This document shows positions 36,197-44,882 of a stretch of DNA of 64,000 nt, one piece after another. The position numbers were made by a program, and so were the translations under genes. Positions within the stretch are counted from its first letter, which is position 1, and each line of letters opens with the position of its first letter. Below the pieces are notes generated by a model. The model searched no databases, had not been told where the DNA came from, and saw only the letters and a program-made list of their open reading frames with translations. Source of the stretch: Tsuneonella dongtanensis (GTDB lineage Bacteria > Pseudomonadota > Alphaproteobacteria > Sphingomonadales > Sphingomonadaceae); contig NZ_CP016591.1 of the NCBI RefSeq assembly GCF_001698205.1, positions 1,860,001 through 1,924,000 of the forward strand, given 5' to 3'.

Positions 36197-37065
36197 AGCT
36201 GCTGACTGCCGCCGCGCTGGCGCTGGCAGCGTTCGGAGCGGACGCCGCGCTTGCACACGAGCGCATCCTGTTCGTCGGGAACAGCTTCACCATGGGCGCA
36301 AACTCGTCGGCGCTGCGATATCGCGCGGACAGTGTCGAGGCGCTGGGGGAAGCGAATATCGGCGGCATCCCGGCGATCTTCGAACGCTTCGCGGAGCAGG
36401 CGGGGTTCGAATGGGAAGCAAGCCACGAACTGCGCGGCGGGAGCGACCTGGCCTACCATCTTTCCGAAAAGCGACAGGCGATCGACAAGCCGTGGGATGT
36501 CGTGGTGCTGCAGCAGTATTCGACGCTCGACGCGAAGAACCCCGGCAACCCCGCATCGACCGCGCGCGACGCGCCGGAGCTCGCCCGCCTCGTCACGGCG
36601 CGCAACCCGGGCGTGAAGGTCTACCTGCTGGCGACATGGACCCGCGCGGATCAGGCGTACAAGCCGACCGGACACTGGTTCGGCAAGCCGCTCGCAACGA
36701 TGGCGATCGACGTGCGCCGTGCGCTCGACGCAGCCGACGCCGCGTCCGACGACATCGACGGCGTGATCCCGGTGGGCGAGGCCTGGCAGCGAGCCATCGA
36801 GGCGGGCGTGGCCGACGCCAACCCCTATGACGGGCGCGACTTCGGCAAGGTCGATCTGTGGAGCTACGACCAGTACCACGCGAGCGCAGAGGGTTCGTAT
36901 CTCGAGGCGCTGGTCGTGTTCGCGCAGATCACCGGTTACGATGTGCGCCGCTTCGGCGCGGGAGAGAAGGCGGCAAACGAACTCGGCATCGATCCGAAGG
37001 TCGCCGCGGCATTGCAGAAGGTGGCGATGGAGCAGTTTGACGACGCCGCGACCGCTTCCGATTGA
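36193..37065 (+). CDS. Secreted SGNH-type hydrolase (DUF4886-like)
   Basis: The 290-aa product has a signal peptide (cleavage probably after ALA at residue 21) and then RILFVGNSFTMG, matching SGNH block I with GNS and Ser31 as the likely nucleophile. The C-terminal SYDQYHAS supplies Asp226 and His229, the D-x-x-H of block V. This suggests a periplasmic esterase or acetyl hydrolase on sugars; the exact substrate is unknown. Its ATG overlaps the pgi stop (ATGA), an odd partner for a cytosolic glycolytic enzyme. Confidence 0.72.
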   Translation: MKLLTAAALALAAFGADAALAHERILFVGNSFTMGANSSALRYRADSVEALGEANIGGIPAIFERFAEQAGFEWEASHELRGGSDLAYHLSEKRQAIDKPWDVVVLQQYSTLDAKNPGNPASTARDAPELARLVTARNPGVKVYLLATWTRADQAYKPTGHWFGKPLATMAIDVRRALDAADAASDDIDGVIPVGEAWQRAIEAGVADANPYDGRDFGKVDLWSYDQYHASAEGSYLEALVVFAQITGYDVRRFGAGEKAANELGIDPKVAAALQKVAMEQFDDAATASD

Positions 37066-37236
37066 CTTTCTCGCTGCAACGCACCATATGCGCCGGCATC
37101 GAGAAGCCCTGGCAGCGTGAACAGGCGGGAAACCGCCCCGGCCGCATCTCGGTTCATTTCCCTGACTTCCCATTTCACGCGGGTCGTTGACGGGGCCCCC
37201 AGGCAACAGTCTGGCGGCTCCAACCACCCCGCGAAC

Positions 37237-37261
37237 GCGCGCAGCGAAAGCTGCTGCGCGC
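37237..37261 (+). other. Strong leader hairpin before the RhlE-like helicase gene
   Basis: A perfect 9-bp GC stem, GCGCGCAGC/GCTGCGCGC, encloses a seven-base loop (GAAAGCT) that can itself pair AGC/GCT around GAAA. It ends 27 bases before the ATG at 37289, in the longest intergenic gap of the window. No clear Shine-Dalgarno sequence follows it. Confidence 0.5.
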
Positions 37262-37288
37262 TGTCGCTCGCATACGAGTCTACACCAC

Positions 37289-38728
37289 ATGTCATTCGAA
37301 CAACTCGGGCTTTCGCAGCCCATCCTCCAGGCGCTGGAGCAGAAGAACTATACCGTTGCCACTCCGATCCAGACGCAGGCGATTCCGCTCGTGCTCGAGG
37401 GCCGCGACCTGCTCGGCATCGCGCAGACCGGGACTGGCAAAACCGCCGCGTTCATGCTGCCCAGCATCGACAATTTGCGCGAGGCGGGGCGGCAGACGCC
37501 GTTCAAATCGTGCCGGATGCTCGTGCTCGCCCCAACCCGCGAGCTCGCGGGCCAGATCGCCAAGAGCGCCGAGGACTACGGCGGCTTCACCGGCCTCAAG
37601 GTCTCGGTTGTCGTCGGAGGCACCTCGGTCGGCAAGGACCGTAACAAGCTCCACCGCGGCACCGATATCCTCGTCGCCACGCCGGGCCGTTTGCTCGATC
37701 TCGTCGACCAGAAGGCCTTCCGGCTCGACGGCGTGGAGATCCTCGTCCTCGACGAGGCGGACCAGATGCTCGACCTTGGCTTCATCCATGCGCTGCGCAA
37801 GCTCGTCGCGCTGATGCCGAAGGAGCGGCAGACGCTGCTGTTCAGCGCCACCATGCCGTCTTCGATCAAGGATCTGTCGAAACAGTACCTGACCAACCCG
37901 GCGCACGTCTCGGTCACCCCGGCGGCGACCACTGCCGAGCGCGTCGAGCAATATGTCACGCTCGTCAGCCAGTCGGAGAAGCAGGGCCTGCTGGAGATGA
38001 TCCTGCGCAAGCGCTATCCCAAGACCGAGGGCATGGAGCGCGTGCTGATTTTCACCCGCACGAAGCACGGTGCGGACCGCGTCGTGAAGAAGCTGGCACA
38101 GGCCGGCATCCAGGCCGACGCGATCCACGGCAACAAGAGCCAGCCGCAGCGCGAGCGGGCCATTGCCAACTTCAAGTCGGGCAGGGTGCCGATCCTCGTC
38201 GCGACCGACATCGCGGCGCGCGGGATCGATATCCCGGGCGTGAGCCACGTGATCAACTTCGAGCTGCCCAACGTGTCCGAGCAGTACGTCCACCGTATCG
38301 GCCGGACGGCGCGCGCGGGTGCGGACGGCATCGCCATGACGCTCTGCGCCGAGGACGAACGCGCCTACCTGCGCGACATCCAGAAGCTGACAGGCGTCAC
38401 TTGCGAACGCCTGCCGCTGCCCGACAACTTCCGCGCCTTCATCGAGGAAATGCCGATCGTCCGGCCCAAGGGGAACCCGGGCCAGGTCCAGCAGCCGCGC
38501 GCCAAGAAGGTCCATCCCAAGCCGCTCGGCGGCGATCGCCGAAACGATCGCGGTCCGCGCCGGGACGAGCGCCAGGCCGAGCGCCCGGCAGCGCAGGGCG
38601 GCGATCGCGCAGCCAAGCCTGCCGGCGGCGGTCAGAACAAGCGTCGCCGGTTCCGCGGCAAGGGCGCCGGTGGCGGCAACGGCGGCGGCCAGGGCGGTGG
38701 AAACTTCCAGCGCCGATCGCGCGGCTGA
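37289..38728 (+). CDS. DEAD-box RNA helicase (RhlE-like)
   Basis: This 479-aa helicase has the Q motif and motif I (AQTGTGKTAAF near residue 47), PTRELA, DEADQMLD (motif II), SAT (motif III), VATDIAARGID and HRIGRTARAG (motif VI). The C-terminal 100 residues are rich in Gly, Arg, Gln and Lys (for example GGDRRNDRGPRRDERQ), typical of the RhlE group that acts on ribosome assembly and RNA decay. The start at 37289 gives MSFEQLGLSQPILQAL; upstream in-frame codons fall in the structured leader. Confidence 0.92.
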   Translation: MSFEQLGLSQPILQALEQKNYTVATPIQTQAIPLVLEGRDLLGIAQTGTGKTAAFMLPSIDNLREAGRQTPFKSCRMLVLAPTRELAGQIAKSAEDYGGFTGLKVSVVVGGTSVGKDRNKLHRGTDILVATPGRLLDLVDQKAFRLDGVEILVLDEADQMLDLGFIHALRKLVALMPKERQTLLFSATMPSSIKDLSKQYLTNPAHVSVTPAATTAERVEQYVTLVSQSEKQGLLEMILRKRYPKTEGMERVLIFTRTKHGADRVVKKLAQAGIQADAIHGNKSQPQRERAIANFKSGRVPILVATDIAARGIDIPGVSHVINFELPNVSEQYVHRIGRTARAGADGIAMTLCAEDERAYLRDIQKLTGVTCERLPLPDNFRAFIEEMPIVRPKGNPGQVQQPRAKKVHPKPLGGDRRNDRGPRRDERQAERPAAQGGDRAAKPAGGGQNKRRRFRGKGAGGGNGGGQGGGNFQRRSRG

Positions 38729-38784
38729 CGGTTGCCCGGTAACTTTCGCCGCGCCATAGGCGAACTCCCCGACAGGAGAAGCTT

Positions 38785-40134
38785 ATGGCCGGCGAATACG
38801 ACTACGATCTCTTTGTAATCGGGGCAGGCTCGGGCGGGGTCCGCGCGAGCCGGGTTGCGGCGGCGCATGGCGCGCGGGTCGCGATCGCCGAGGAATACCG
38901 CGTCGGCGGCACCTGCGTCATCCGCGGCTGCGTGCCGAAGAAGATGCTCGTCTACGGCGCGCATTTTGCCGAAGACCTCGAAGACGCGAAGAACTTCGGC
39001 TGGACGATCAGCAAACCGAAGTTCGACTGGAAGACCCTGCGCGACAACGTGCTCAAAGACGTCGACCGGCTCAATGGCGCCTACACCGACACGCTGAACA
39101 ACCACGACGTGGAGATCATTCTGGAGCGCGCCGAACTGGTCGGCCCGCACGAGATCAAGCTCGCCGGCGGCAAGTCCGTTACCGCGAAATACATCCTGAT
39201 CGCGACCGGGGCCCGGCCGCACGTGCCCGATTGCCCGGGCAACGATCTCGGCATCACCAGCAACGAGGCGTTCCATCTCGACGCGATCCCCAAGCGCGTG
39301 CTGATCGCCGGGGGCGGCTATATCGCCAACGAATTCGCCGGCATCTTCAACGAATTCGGCAGCAAGGTCACGCTGATGATCCGCGGCGATCAGTTGCTGC
39401 GCGGTTATGATCGCTCGCTCTCGGACAGGCTGCTCCAGATCAGCATGGCCAAGGGCATCGACTTCCGGTTCAACGCCCAGTTCAAGAGCATCAAGCGGAG
39501 CGGCAAGGCGCTGAAGGTCTCGATGTCCGGGCACGAGGACATGACCGTTGATTGCGTGCTGTTCGCGACCGGCCGGGTCCCCAACACCGAAGGTCTCGGG
39601 CTGGACAAGGCCGGGGTCGAACTGGGCGACAAGGGCGAGATCAAGGTCGACCGGTTCAGCAAGACCAGTGTCGACCATATCTACGCGGTCGGCGACGTGA
39701 CCGACCGGGTGCAGCTGACCCCGGTGGCGATCCGCGAGGGGCAGGCTTTCGCCGACACCGTCTTCGGCAAGGGCGATCCGGTCGCGGTCGACCACACGGT
39801 GATCCCGTCAGCGGTGTTCAGCCACCCGCCGCTCGCCGCGGTCGGCATGACCGAGGGCGAAGCGCGCAACAAGCTCGGCAACATCAAGGTCTACCAGTCG
39901 GACTTCCGCCCAATGAAGAACGTGCTCGCCGGACGCACCGAGCGGGCGCTGTACAAGATGATCGTCGATGCGGCGAACGACCGGATCGTCGGCATCGGCA
40001 TGATCGGCCCGGATTCCGCCGAGATCATGCAGGCCGCCGCGGTGGCGGTGAAAGCGGGCCTGACCAAGGCCGATTTCGACGCGACAGTCGCGATCCATCC
40101 GACGATGGCGGAAGAACTGGTGCTCCTGAAGTAG
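38785..40134 (+). CDS. gor: Glutathione-disulfide reductase
   Basis: Gor (449 aa) keeps glutathione reduced using NADPH and FAD. FAD-binding GAGSGG lies near residue 13, the redox disulfide is in GGTCVIRGCVPKK (Cys44, Cys49), and the NADPH loop is GGGYIANEFAG. The C-terminal active-site His is in AIHPTMAEE (His438). GGAGAAGC lies before the ATG. Glutathione use is also suggested by the GST gene at 45675. Confidence 0.96.
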   Translation: MAGEYDYDLFVIGAGSGGVRASRVAAAHGARVAIAEEYRVGGTCVIRGCVPKKMLVYGAHFAEDLEDAKNFGWTISKPKFDWKTLRDNVLKDVDRLNGAYTDTLNNHDVEIILERAELVGPHEIKLAGGKSVTAKYILIATGARPHVPDCPGNDLGITSNEAFHLDAIPKRVLIAGGGYIANEFAGIFNEFGSKVTLMIRGDQLLRGYDRSLSDRLLQISMAKGIDFRFNAQFKSIKRSGKALKVSMSGHEDMTVDCVLFATGRVPNTEGLGLDKAGVELGDKGEIKVDRFSKTSVDHIYAVGDVTDRVQLTPVAIREGQAFADTVFGKGDPVAVDHTVIPSAVFSHPPLAAVGMTEGEARNKLGNIKVYQSDFRPMKNVLAGRTERALYKMIVDAANDRIVGIGMIGPDSAEIMQAAAVAVKAGLTKADFDATVAIHPTMAEELVLLK

Positions 40135-40189
40135 GTCGATTGCCTATCGTGGGCCCGCGGCGTAGCCTCGACGGCGAAGGGAGAAGGGC

Positions 40190-41212
40190 ATGGGTGGAAC
40201 CGTCCTCGTCACCGGCGGCACCGGCTATATCGCCGGGGAGCTGATCGACCAGTTGCTGGGCAAGGGCTGGACGATGCGCACCACCGTCCGCAGCAATGCG
40301 AAAAGCGAGGGCAAGCTGCGCAAGCGCTGGCCCGACGCGGGCGAGCAATTGTCGGTGTTCGAAGCCGAACTGATGGACGACGCCGGGTGGGCCGAAGCCA
40401 CCGCAGGCTGCACCCATGTCGCCCACGTCGCCTCGCCGATCGCCGCCGCCGCTCCGAAGCACGAGGACGAGATGATCGTGCCCGCGCGCGAGGGCACGCT
40501 GCGCGCGCTGCGTTTCGCGCGCGATGCCGGGGTCACGCGCTTCGTCCAGACGAGTTCGATGGCAGCGGTCGCCTATGGCCGCGCCGAGAAGGTCTACACC
40601 GTCAGCGAGAAGGACTGGACAAACGTCGACCACCCCGACGTCTACCCTTACGTCAAATCGAAGACGATCGCCGAGCGCGCCGCGCGCGACTGGGTCGCTG
40701 CGGAAGGCGGTGGGATCGAGTTCGTCTCGGTCAACCCGTCGATGGTTCTGGGGCCGGTGCACGACGCGGATTTCAGTCCCTCGGTCGAGGTCGTGAAACA
40801 GCTCCTCAACGGATCGATGCCGATGGCGCCCGACCTCGGGTTCGCGATCGTCGACACACGCGACTGCGCGGACCTGCACGTGCGCTGCCTCGAGACCCCG
40901 GGCCTCGCCGGCGAGCGGTTCCTTGCCTCGGGACGCTTCTACAAGATGATCGAGGTCGCGCGGATCCTGCGCGACAACCTGCCGCCCGAACAGACCCGCA
41001 AGGTGCCGACGCGCGTCATGCCGAACTGGATGGTGAGCATCCTGGCGCTGGTGAATCCGGGCGTCCGTTCGATCAAGGCGGAGATCGGCAAGAGCCGCAA
41101 CGTCGATTTCAGCCACGCGAAGGAGCGACTCGGATGGGCCACCCGGCCCGAGGCGGAGAGCATCGTCGACTGCGCGAAAAGCCTGATCGCGCATGGGGTG
41201 GTGAAGGTCTGA
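40190..41212 (+). CDS. NAD(P)-dependent epimerase/dihydroflavonol-reductase-like protein
   Basis: This 340-aa extended short-chain dehydrogenase has TGGTGYIAG at residues 8-16 for cofactor binding, and the Tyr-x-x-x-Lys pair in YPYVKSKTIAER. It resembles dihydroflavonol 4-reductase and aldehyde reductase-like proteins, which reduce carbonyl groups with NADPH. The substrate is not evident. The stop overlaps the next gene start (TGATG), so the two oxidoreductases are coupled. Confidence 0.85.
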   Translation: MGGTVLVTGGTGYIAGELIDQLLGKGWTMRTTVRSNAKSEGKLRKRWPDAGEQLSVFEAELMDDAGWAEATAGCTHVAHVASPIAAAAPKHEDEMIVPAREGTLRALRFARDAGVTRFVQTSSMAAVAYGRAEKVYTVSEKDWTNVDHPDVYPYVKSKTIAERAARDWVAAEGGGIEFVSVNPSMVLGPVHDADFSPSVEVVKQLLNGSMPMAPDLGFAIVDTRDCADLHVRCLETPGLAGERFLASGRFYKMIEVARILRDNLPPEQTRKVPTRVMPNWMVSILALVNPGVRSIKAEIGKSRNVDFSHAKERLGWATRPEAESIVDCAKSLIAHGVVKV

Positions 41213-41934
41213 TGCGGCTCGAAGGCAAGACGGTCCTCCTCACCGGAGGAACAGCCGGTATCGGCGAGGCGATGGCGCACCAGCTGAAGGCGAAAGGCGC
41301 GGAGGTGATCCTGACCGGCCGCTCCAGCGACGGCCTTGCGCGGATGCGTGATGCGGGCTTCGAGGCGATAGAGACCGACCTGTCTTCTCCCGCCGGGGTC
41401 CGGACGATCGTCGACACGCTGGGCGAACGCGAGATCGACGTGCTGATCAACAATGCCGGGCAGGGCGTCGACCACGATTTCCGGGAGGCCCCGCCCGATC
41501 CCGATGCCGCCGACGACTGCATCTATGCCAACCTCAACACCCCGATCCGGCTGATCGCCGCATTCGTGGAGCAGCTGAAGGGTCGGCCGCAGGCGGCGAT
41601 CGTCAACGTCACCAGCGGCCTGGCGATCGCACCGCGTGCGGGCGGGCCGGTCTATTGCGCGACCAAGGCAGGCCTCAGGGCCTATACCCAGGCGATCCGC
41701 GCCCAGCTCGCGGGCACGTCGGTCAACGTGATCGAGGCCCTGCCCCCGGTGGTCGACACGCAGATGACCGCCGGGCGCGCCAACCGCAAGATGCCGGCAG
41801 AGGAATGCGCCCGCCAGATCATCCGCGCGATCGAGCAGGACCGGACCGAGGCGAACGTCGGCATGGTCAAGCTGCTGAAGGCGGTGCATTCGGCAAGTCC
41901 CGCGCTCGCCAGGCGCATCATGCTGAAATTCTGA
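41212..41934 (+). CDS. Short-chain dehydrogenase/reductase (DltE-like)
   Basis: This 240-aa classical SDR has the cofactor motif TGGTAGIG at residues 11-18, NNAGQG, the catalytic Ser in NVTSGLA and YCATKAG (Tyr-x-x-x-Lys). It resembles DltE-type oxidoreductases of unknown substrate. It starts one base inside the preceding epimerase-like gene and ends 57 bases before pccB. Confidence 0.86.
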   Translation: MRLEGKTVLLTGGTAGIGEAMAHQLKAKGAEVILTGRSSDGLARMRDAGFEAIETDLSSPAGVRTIVDTLGEREIDVLINNAGQGVDHDFREAPPDPDAADDCIYANLNTPIRLIAAFVEQLKGRPQAAIVNVTSGLAIAPRAGGPVYCATKAGLRAYTQAIRAQLAGTSVNVIEALPPVVDTQMTAGRANRKMPAEECARQIIRAIEQDRTEANVGMVKLLKAVHSASPALARRIMLKF

Positions 41935-41991
41935 CAGCTTGACGCTTCGCTTTCGACCGGCCTAACCGCCGCTGTCGAACACGGAGAGAGC

Positions 41992-43518
41992 ATGTCTGCC
42001 AATATCGCCGAGATGGAACGCCGCCGCGCCGCCGCCAAGCTGGGCGGGGGCGAAAAGCGGATCGCCGCGCAGCACGCCAAGGGCAAGCTCACCGCACGGG
42101 AACGGCTCGACGTGCTGCTCGACGAGGGCAGCTTCGAGGAACTCGATGCCTACGTCGAACACGACTGCGTCGACTTCGGGATGCAGGACCAGAAGATCCC
42201 CGGCGACGGCGTCGTCACCGGCAGCGGCACCATCAATGGCCGGCTGGTGTTCGTGTTCAGCCAGGACTTCACCGTGTTCGGAGGCTCTCTATCGAAGCGC
42301 CACGCGGAGAAAATCTGCAAGGTGATGGACAGCGCGATGAAGGTCGGCGCGCCCGTCATCGGCCTCAACGACAGTGGCGGCGCGCGCATTCAGGAGGGCG
42401 TCGCATCGCTGGGCGGTTATGCCGAGGTGTTCCAGCGCAACGTGCTGGCGAGCGGGGTGGTGCCGCAGATCAGCCTCATCATGGGTCCGTGCGCGGGCGG
42501 GGCGGTCTATTCGCCGGCGATGACCGACTTCATCTTCATGGTGAAGGATTCGAGCTACATGTTCGTCACCGGCCCCGACGTGGTGAAGACCGTCACCAAC
42601 GAGGTGGTCACGCAGGAGGAATTGGGTGGGGCGGTGACTCACACCACCAAGACCAGCGTCGCCGACGTGGCGTTCCAGAACGACATCGAGGCGCTGCTGG
42701 CTACCCGCGCGTTTTTCGACTTCCTGCCGCTGTCGAACCGCGAGACGGTGCCAGAGCGGCCGACCGACGATCCGTGGGACCGGCTCGAGGACAGCCTCGA
42801 CACGCTGATCCCGGCGAACGCCAACCAGCCCTACGACATGCACGAAGTGATCCGGAAGGTCCTCGACGAGGGCGATTTCTTCGAGATCCAGCCGGCGCAC
42901 GCGGGCAACATCCTGTGCGGGTTCGGCCGGATCGAGGGGCGCACCGTGGGCGTGGTCGCCAACCAGCCGATGGTGCTCGCGGGCGTGCTCGACATCAATT
43001 CATCCAAGAAGGCCGCCCGCTTCGTGCGATTCTGCGACGCGTTCGAGATCCCGATCCTCACCTTCGTCGACGTGCCCGGCTTCCTCCCCGGCACGGCGCA
43101 GGAGCACAACGGCATCATTAAGCACGGCGCCAAGCTGCTGTTCGCCTATGCCGAGGCGACCGTGCCCAAGATCACCGTGATCACCCGCAAGGCCTATGGC
43201 GGCGCCTACGACGTGATGGCCTCCAAGCACCTGCGCGGCGACCTCAACTACGCCTGGCCCACCGCCGAAATCGCCGTGATGGGCGCCAAGGGCGCGGTCG
43301 AGATCATCTTCCGCGGCCTCGGTTCGGAGGAGATCGCGGAGAAGACGAAGGAATACGAAGACCGCTTCGCCAACCCCTTCGTCGCGGCGCAGCGGGGGTA
43401 TATCGACGAGGTGATTTATCCCCACTCGACGCGTCGGCGCATCGCGCTGGGATTGCGCAAGCTACGCGGGAAGGTGCTCGAGAACCCGTGGAAGAAGCAT
43501 GACAATATTCCGCTGTGA
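41992..43518 (+). CDS. pccB: Propionyl-CoA carboxylase, carboxyltransferase (beta) subunit
   Basis: PccB (508 aa) moves the carboxyl group from biotin on PccA to propionyl-CoA, giving methylmalonyl-CoA. The N-terminal carboxyltransferase lobe has [26 protein letters not shown] and [13 protein letters not shown]. The C-terminal lobe has [24 protein letters not shown] and [14 protein letters not shown]. It opens the propionate operon; the partner pccA is about 6.5 kb downstream at its end. The stop is followed after nine bases by an AT-rich foreign-looking gene. Confidence 0.96.
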   Translation: MSANIAEMERRRAAAKLGGGEKRIAAQHAKGKLTARERLDVLLDEGSFEELDAYVEHDCVDFGMQDQKIPGDGVVTGSGTINGRLVFVFSQDFTVFGGSLSKRHAEKICKVMDSAMKVGAPVIGLNDSGGARIQEGVASLGGYAEVFQRNVLASGVVPQISLIMGPCAGGAVYSPAMTDFIFMVKDSSYMFVTGPDVVKTVTNEVVTQEELGGAVTHTTKTSVADVAFQNDIEALLATRAFFDFLPLSNRETVPERPTDDPWDRLEDSLDTLIPANANQPYDMHEVIRKVLDEGDFFEIQPAHAGNILCGFGRIEGRTVGVVANQPMVLAGVLDINSSKKAARFVRFCDAFEIPILTFVDVPGFLPGTAQEHNGIIKHGAKLLFAYAEATVPKITVITRKAYGGAYDVMASKHLRGDLNYAWPTAEIAVMGAKGAVEIIFRGLGSEEIAEKTKEYEDRFANPFVAAQRGYIDEVIYPHSTRRRIALGLRKLRGKVLENPWKKHDNIPL

Positions 43519-43527
43519 GGAAGCCGC

Positions 43528-44358
43528 ATGACCGGTGACTTAAATATCAACTTGCCAGACATTCCGGAAGAGTCGCATAGCTTTTTAAGGCGCATATTCG
43601 GACCGTTGGCTGAAGTAGGCGACTTGCTCAGCGACAAAATCCGCTTCTACCGTTGGAAGTCTTCTCTTGAGACAATAAATCGCGCCAAGCAGATTGCCGC
43701 TGAACACGGCTTCGAAGCTCAGGAAGTTCCCTTTAAGACGCTAATCCCACTTTTGGAAAATGCTTCACTTGAGGACGAGGCCAGCCCGTTAATCGACAAA
43801 TGGGCAAATTTACTTGCAACTGCGTCATTTGATCCGAAGTATATAGAGAACATATTTATCTCAATGCTTTCGCGATTCTCTGTAAAAGAGCTTGAGCTCT
43901 TGGAAAGATTTGTCTGCCCGGAACTCATATCCGACATCGGTGCCGATAAAGAAGTCACACAGGTCGTACTCGACGCATCCGTAAGCGGCGCCACCTCCGC
44001 CTTAGTGGACACGATAAGCTCACTCATAGGCAAAAGATCGAAGTTAGAATACCGAAGTGATTTAGAAAACTATATCGACAGCTTGCCTCAATTTTCTCAG
44101 CACATCTTAATTGAGAAGGTTGGCATTGATTTTGTACCCTTCGTTGAAGATGATCTATATTCGCGCTTCGATGAAGTCGAAAATTTCCAAGCTCGTTCCA
44201 TACTTTTATCTGAGATGCTTCTCACCTGCACCCAGTTCCGCCACACTTTCCGAGATTTTACGTTCTACGCTAACATTGTCACGCCATCATCTTTGGGTAT
44301 TGCATTCGTAGTAGCTTGTCGTGGTGATCTCCTCCCGGAGAAAGTGGCATCCAAATGA
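43528..44358 (+). CDS. DUF4393/Abi-alpha family protein (candidate abortive-infection defence gene)
   Basis: The 276-aa product matches the Abi-alpha (DUF4393) pattern, with FGPLAEVGDLLSDKIRFYRW (24-43) and the central PLLENASLEDEASPLIDKWA segment followed by NLLATA. The family is linked by name to abortive infection; its molecular mechanism is not established. No signal peptide is seen; one short hydrophobic stretch lies near the C-terminus (SLGIAFVVAC). Base use is strikingly different: two sampled 60-base stretches (from 43801 and 44041) are 35% GC against 70% in pccB at 43201. Codons end often in A or T. It starts after a GAGGA site and its stop overlaps the mce start (ATGA). This looks like a transferred gene placed inside a metabolic operon. 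Confidence 0.8.
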   Translation: MTGDLNINLPDIPEESHSFLRRIFGPLAEVGDLLSDKIRFYRWKSSLETINRAKQIAAEHGFEAQEVPFKTLIPLLENASLEDEASPLIDKWANLLATASFDPKYIENIFISMLSRFSVKELELLERFVCPELISDIGADKEVTQVVLDASVSGATSALVDTISSLIGKRSKLEYRSDLENYIDSLPQFSQHILIEKVGIDFVPFVEDDLYSRFDEVENFQARSILLSEMLLTCTQFRHTFRDFTFYANIVTPSSLGIAFVVACRGDLLPEKVASK

Positions 44359-44792
44359 AACTCGGCCGTCTTAACCACATCGGCGTCGCGACGCCCTCGA
44401 TCCCGGAAAGCGTGGCCTATTACCGCGAGGTGATGGGGGCGACCTCGATCACTGAGCCGTTCGACCTGCCGGAGCAAGGGGTGAAGGTCTGCTTCGTCGA
44501 TACGCCGGGCGAGAATGGCACTAACGGCACCCAGATCGAGCTGATCGAGCCGCTGGGGCCGGACAGCACGCTTACCGGTTTCCTCGCCAAGAACCCGGCG
44601 GGCGGGCAGCATCACCTTTGCTACGAAGTGCCCGACATTGCCGAGGCGCGCGCGTGGTTCGAGGGGCTGGGCAAGCGTATCCTCGGCCCCACCCGTATCG
44701 GCGCGCACGGGACGCCGATCTTCTTCCTCCACCCCAAGGACATGATGGGCCAGCTCACCGAGATCATGGAGTCGCCGCGGGGCGGGCACTGA
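44355..44792 (+). CDS. mce: Methylmalonyl-CoA epimerase
   Basis: Mce (145 aa) interconverts (S)- and (R)-methylmalonyl-CoA, linking the carboxylase product to the mutase substrate. It is a two-module glyoxalase/VOC fold. LNHIGVATPSIPESVAYYR supplies His at residue 8. QIELIEPL and the second-module HHLCYEVPDI and TEIMESP supply the other metal-binding residues. The ATG overlaps the preceding AT-rich gene's stop, and only a weak GGAG lies 14 bases upstream, so its translation may depend on that gene. Confidence 0.95.
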   Translation: MKLGRLNHIGVATPSIPESVAYYREVMGATSITEPFDLPEQGVKVCFVDTPGENGTNGTQIELIEPLGPDSTLTGFLAKNPAGGQHHLCYEVPDIAEARAWFEGLGKRILGPTRIGAHGTPIFFLHPKDMMGQLTEIMESPRGGH

Positions 44793-44882
44793 TCGGACTT
44801 CGCTTGCCGTAGCGGACTTGCCAGAGGTGGGCGATCGCGTCACACCCGTTGCGAAGCGAAACGCACATTTGGGAGAGCGCGC

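Noticed and set aside
41212..41934. SDR as part of the propionate operon
   Set aside because: It is coupled to the upstream epimerase-like gene and separated from pccB by 57 bases; no substrate link to propionate is visible.
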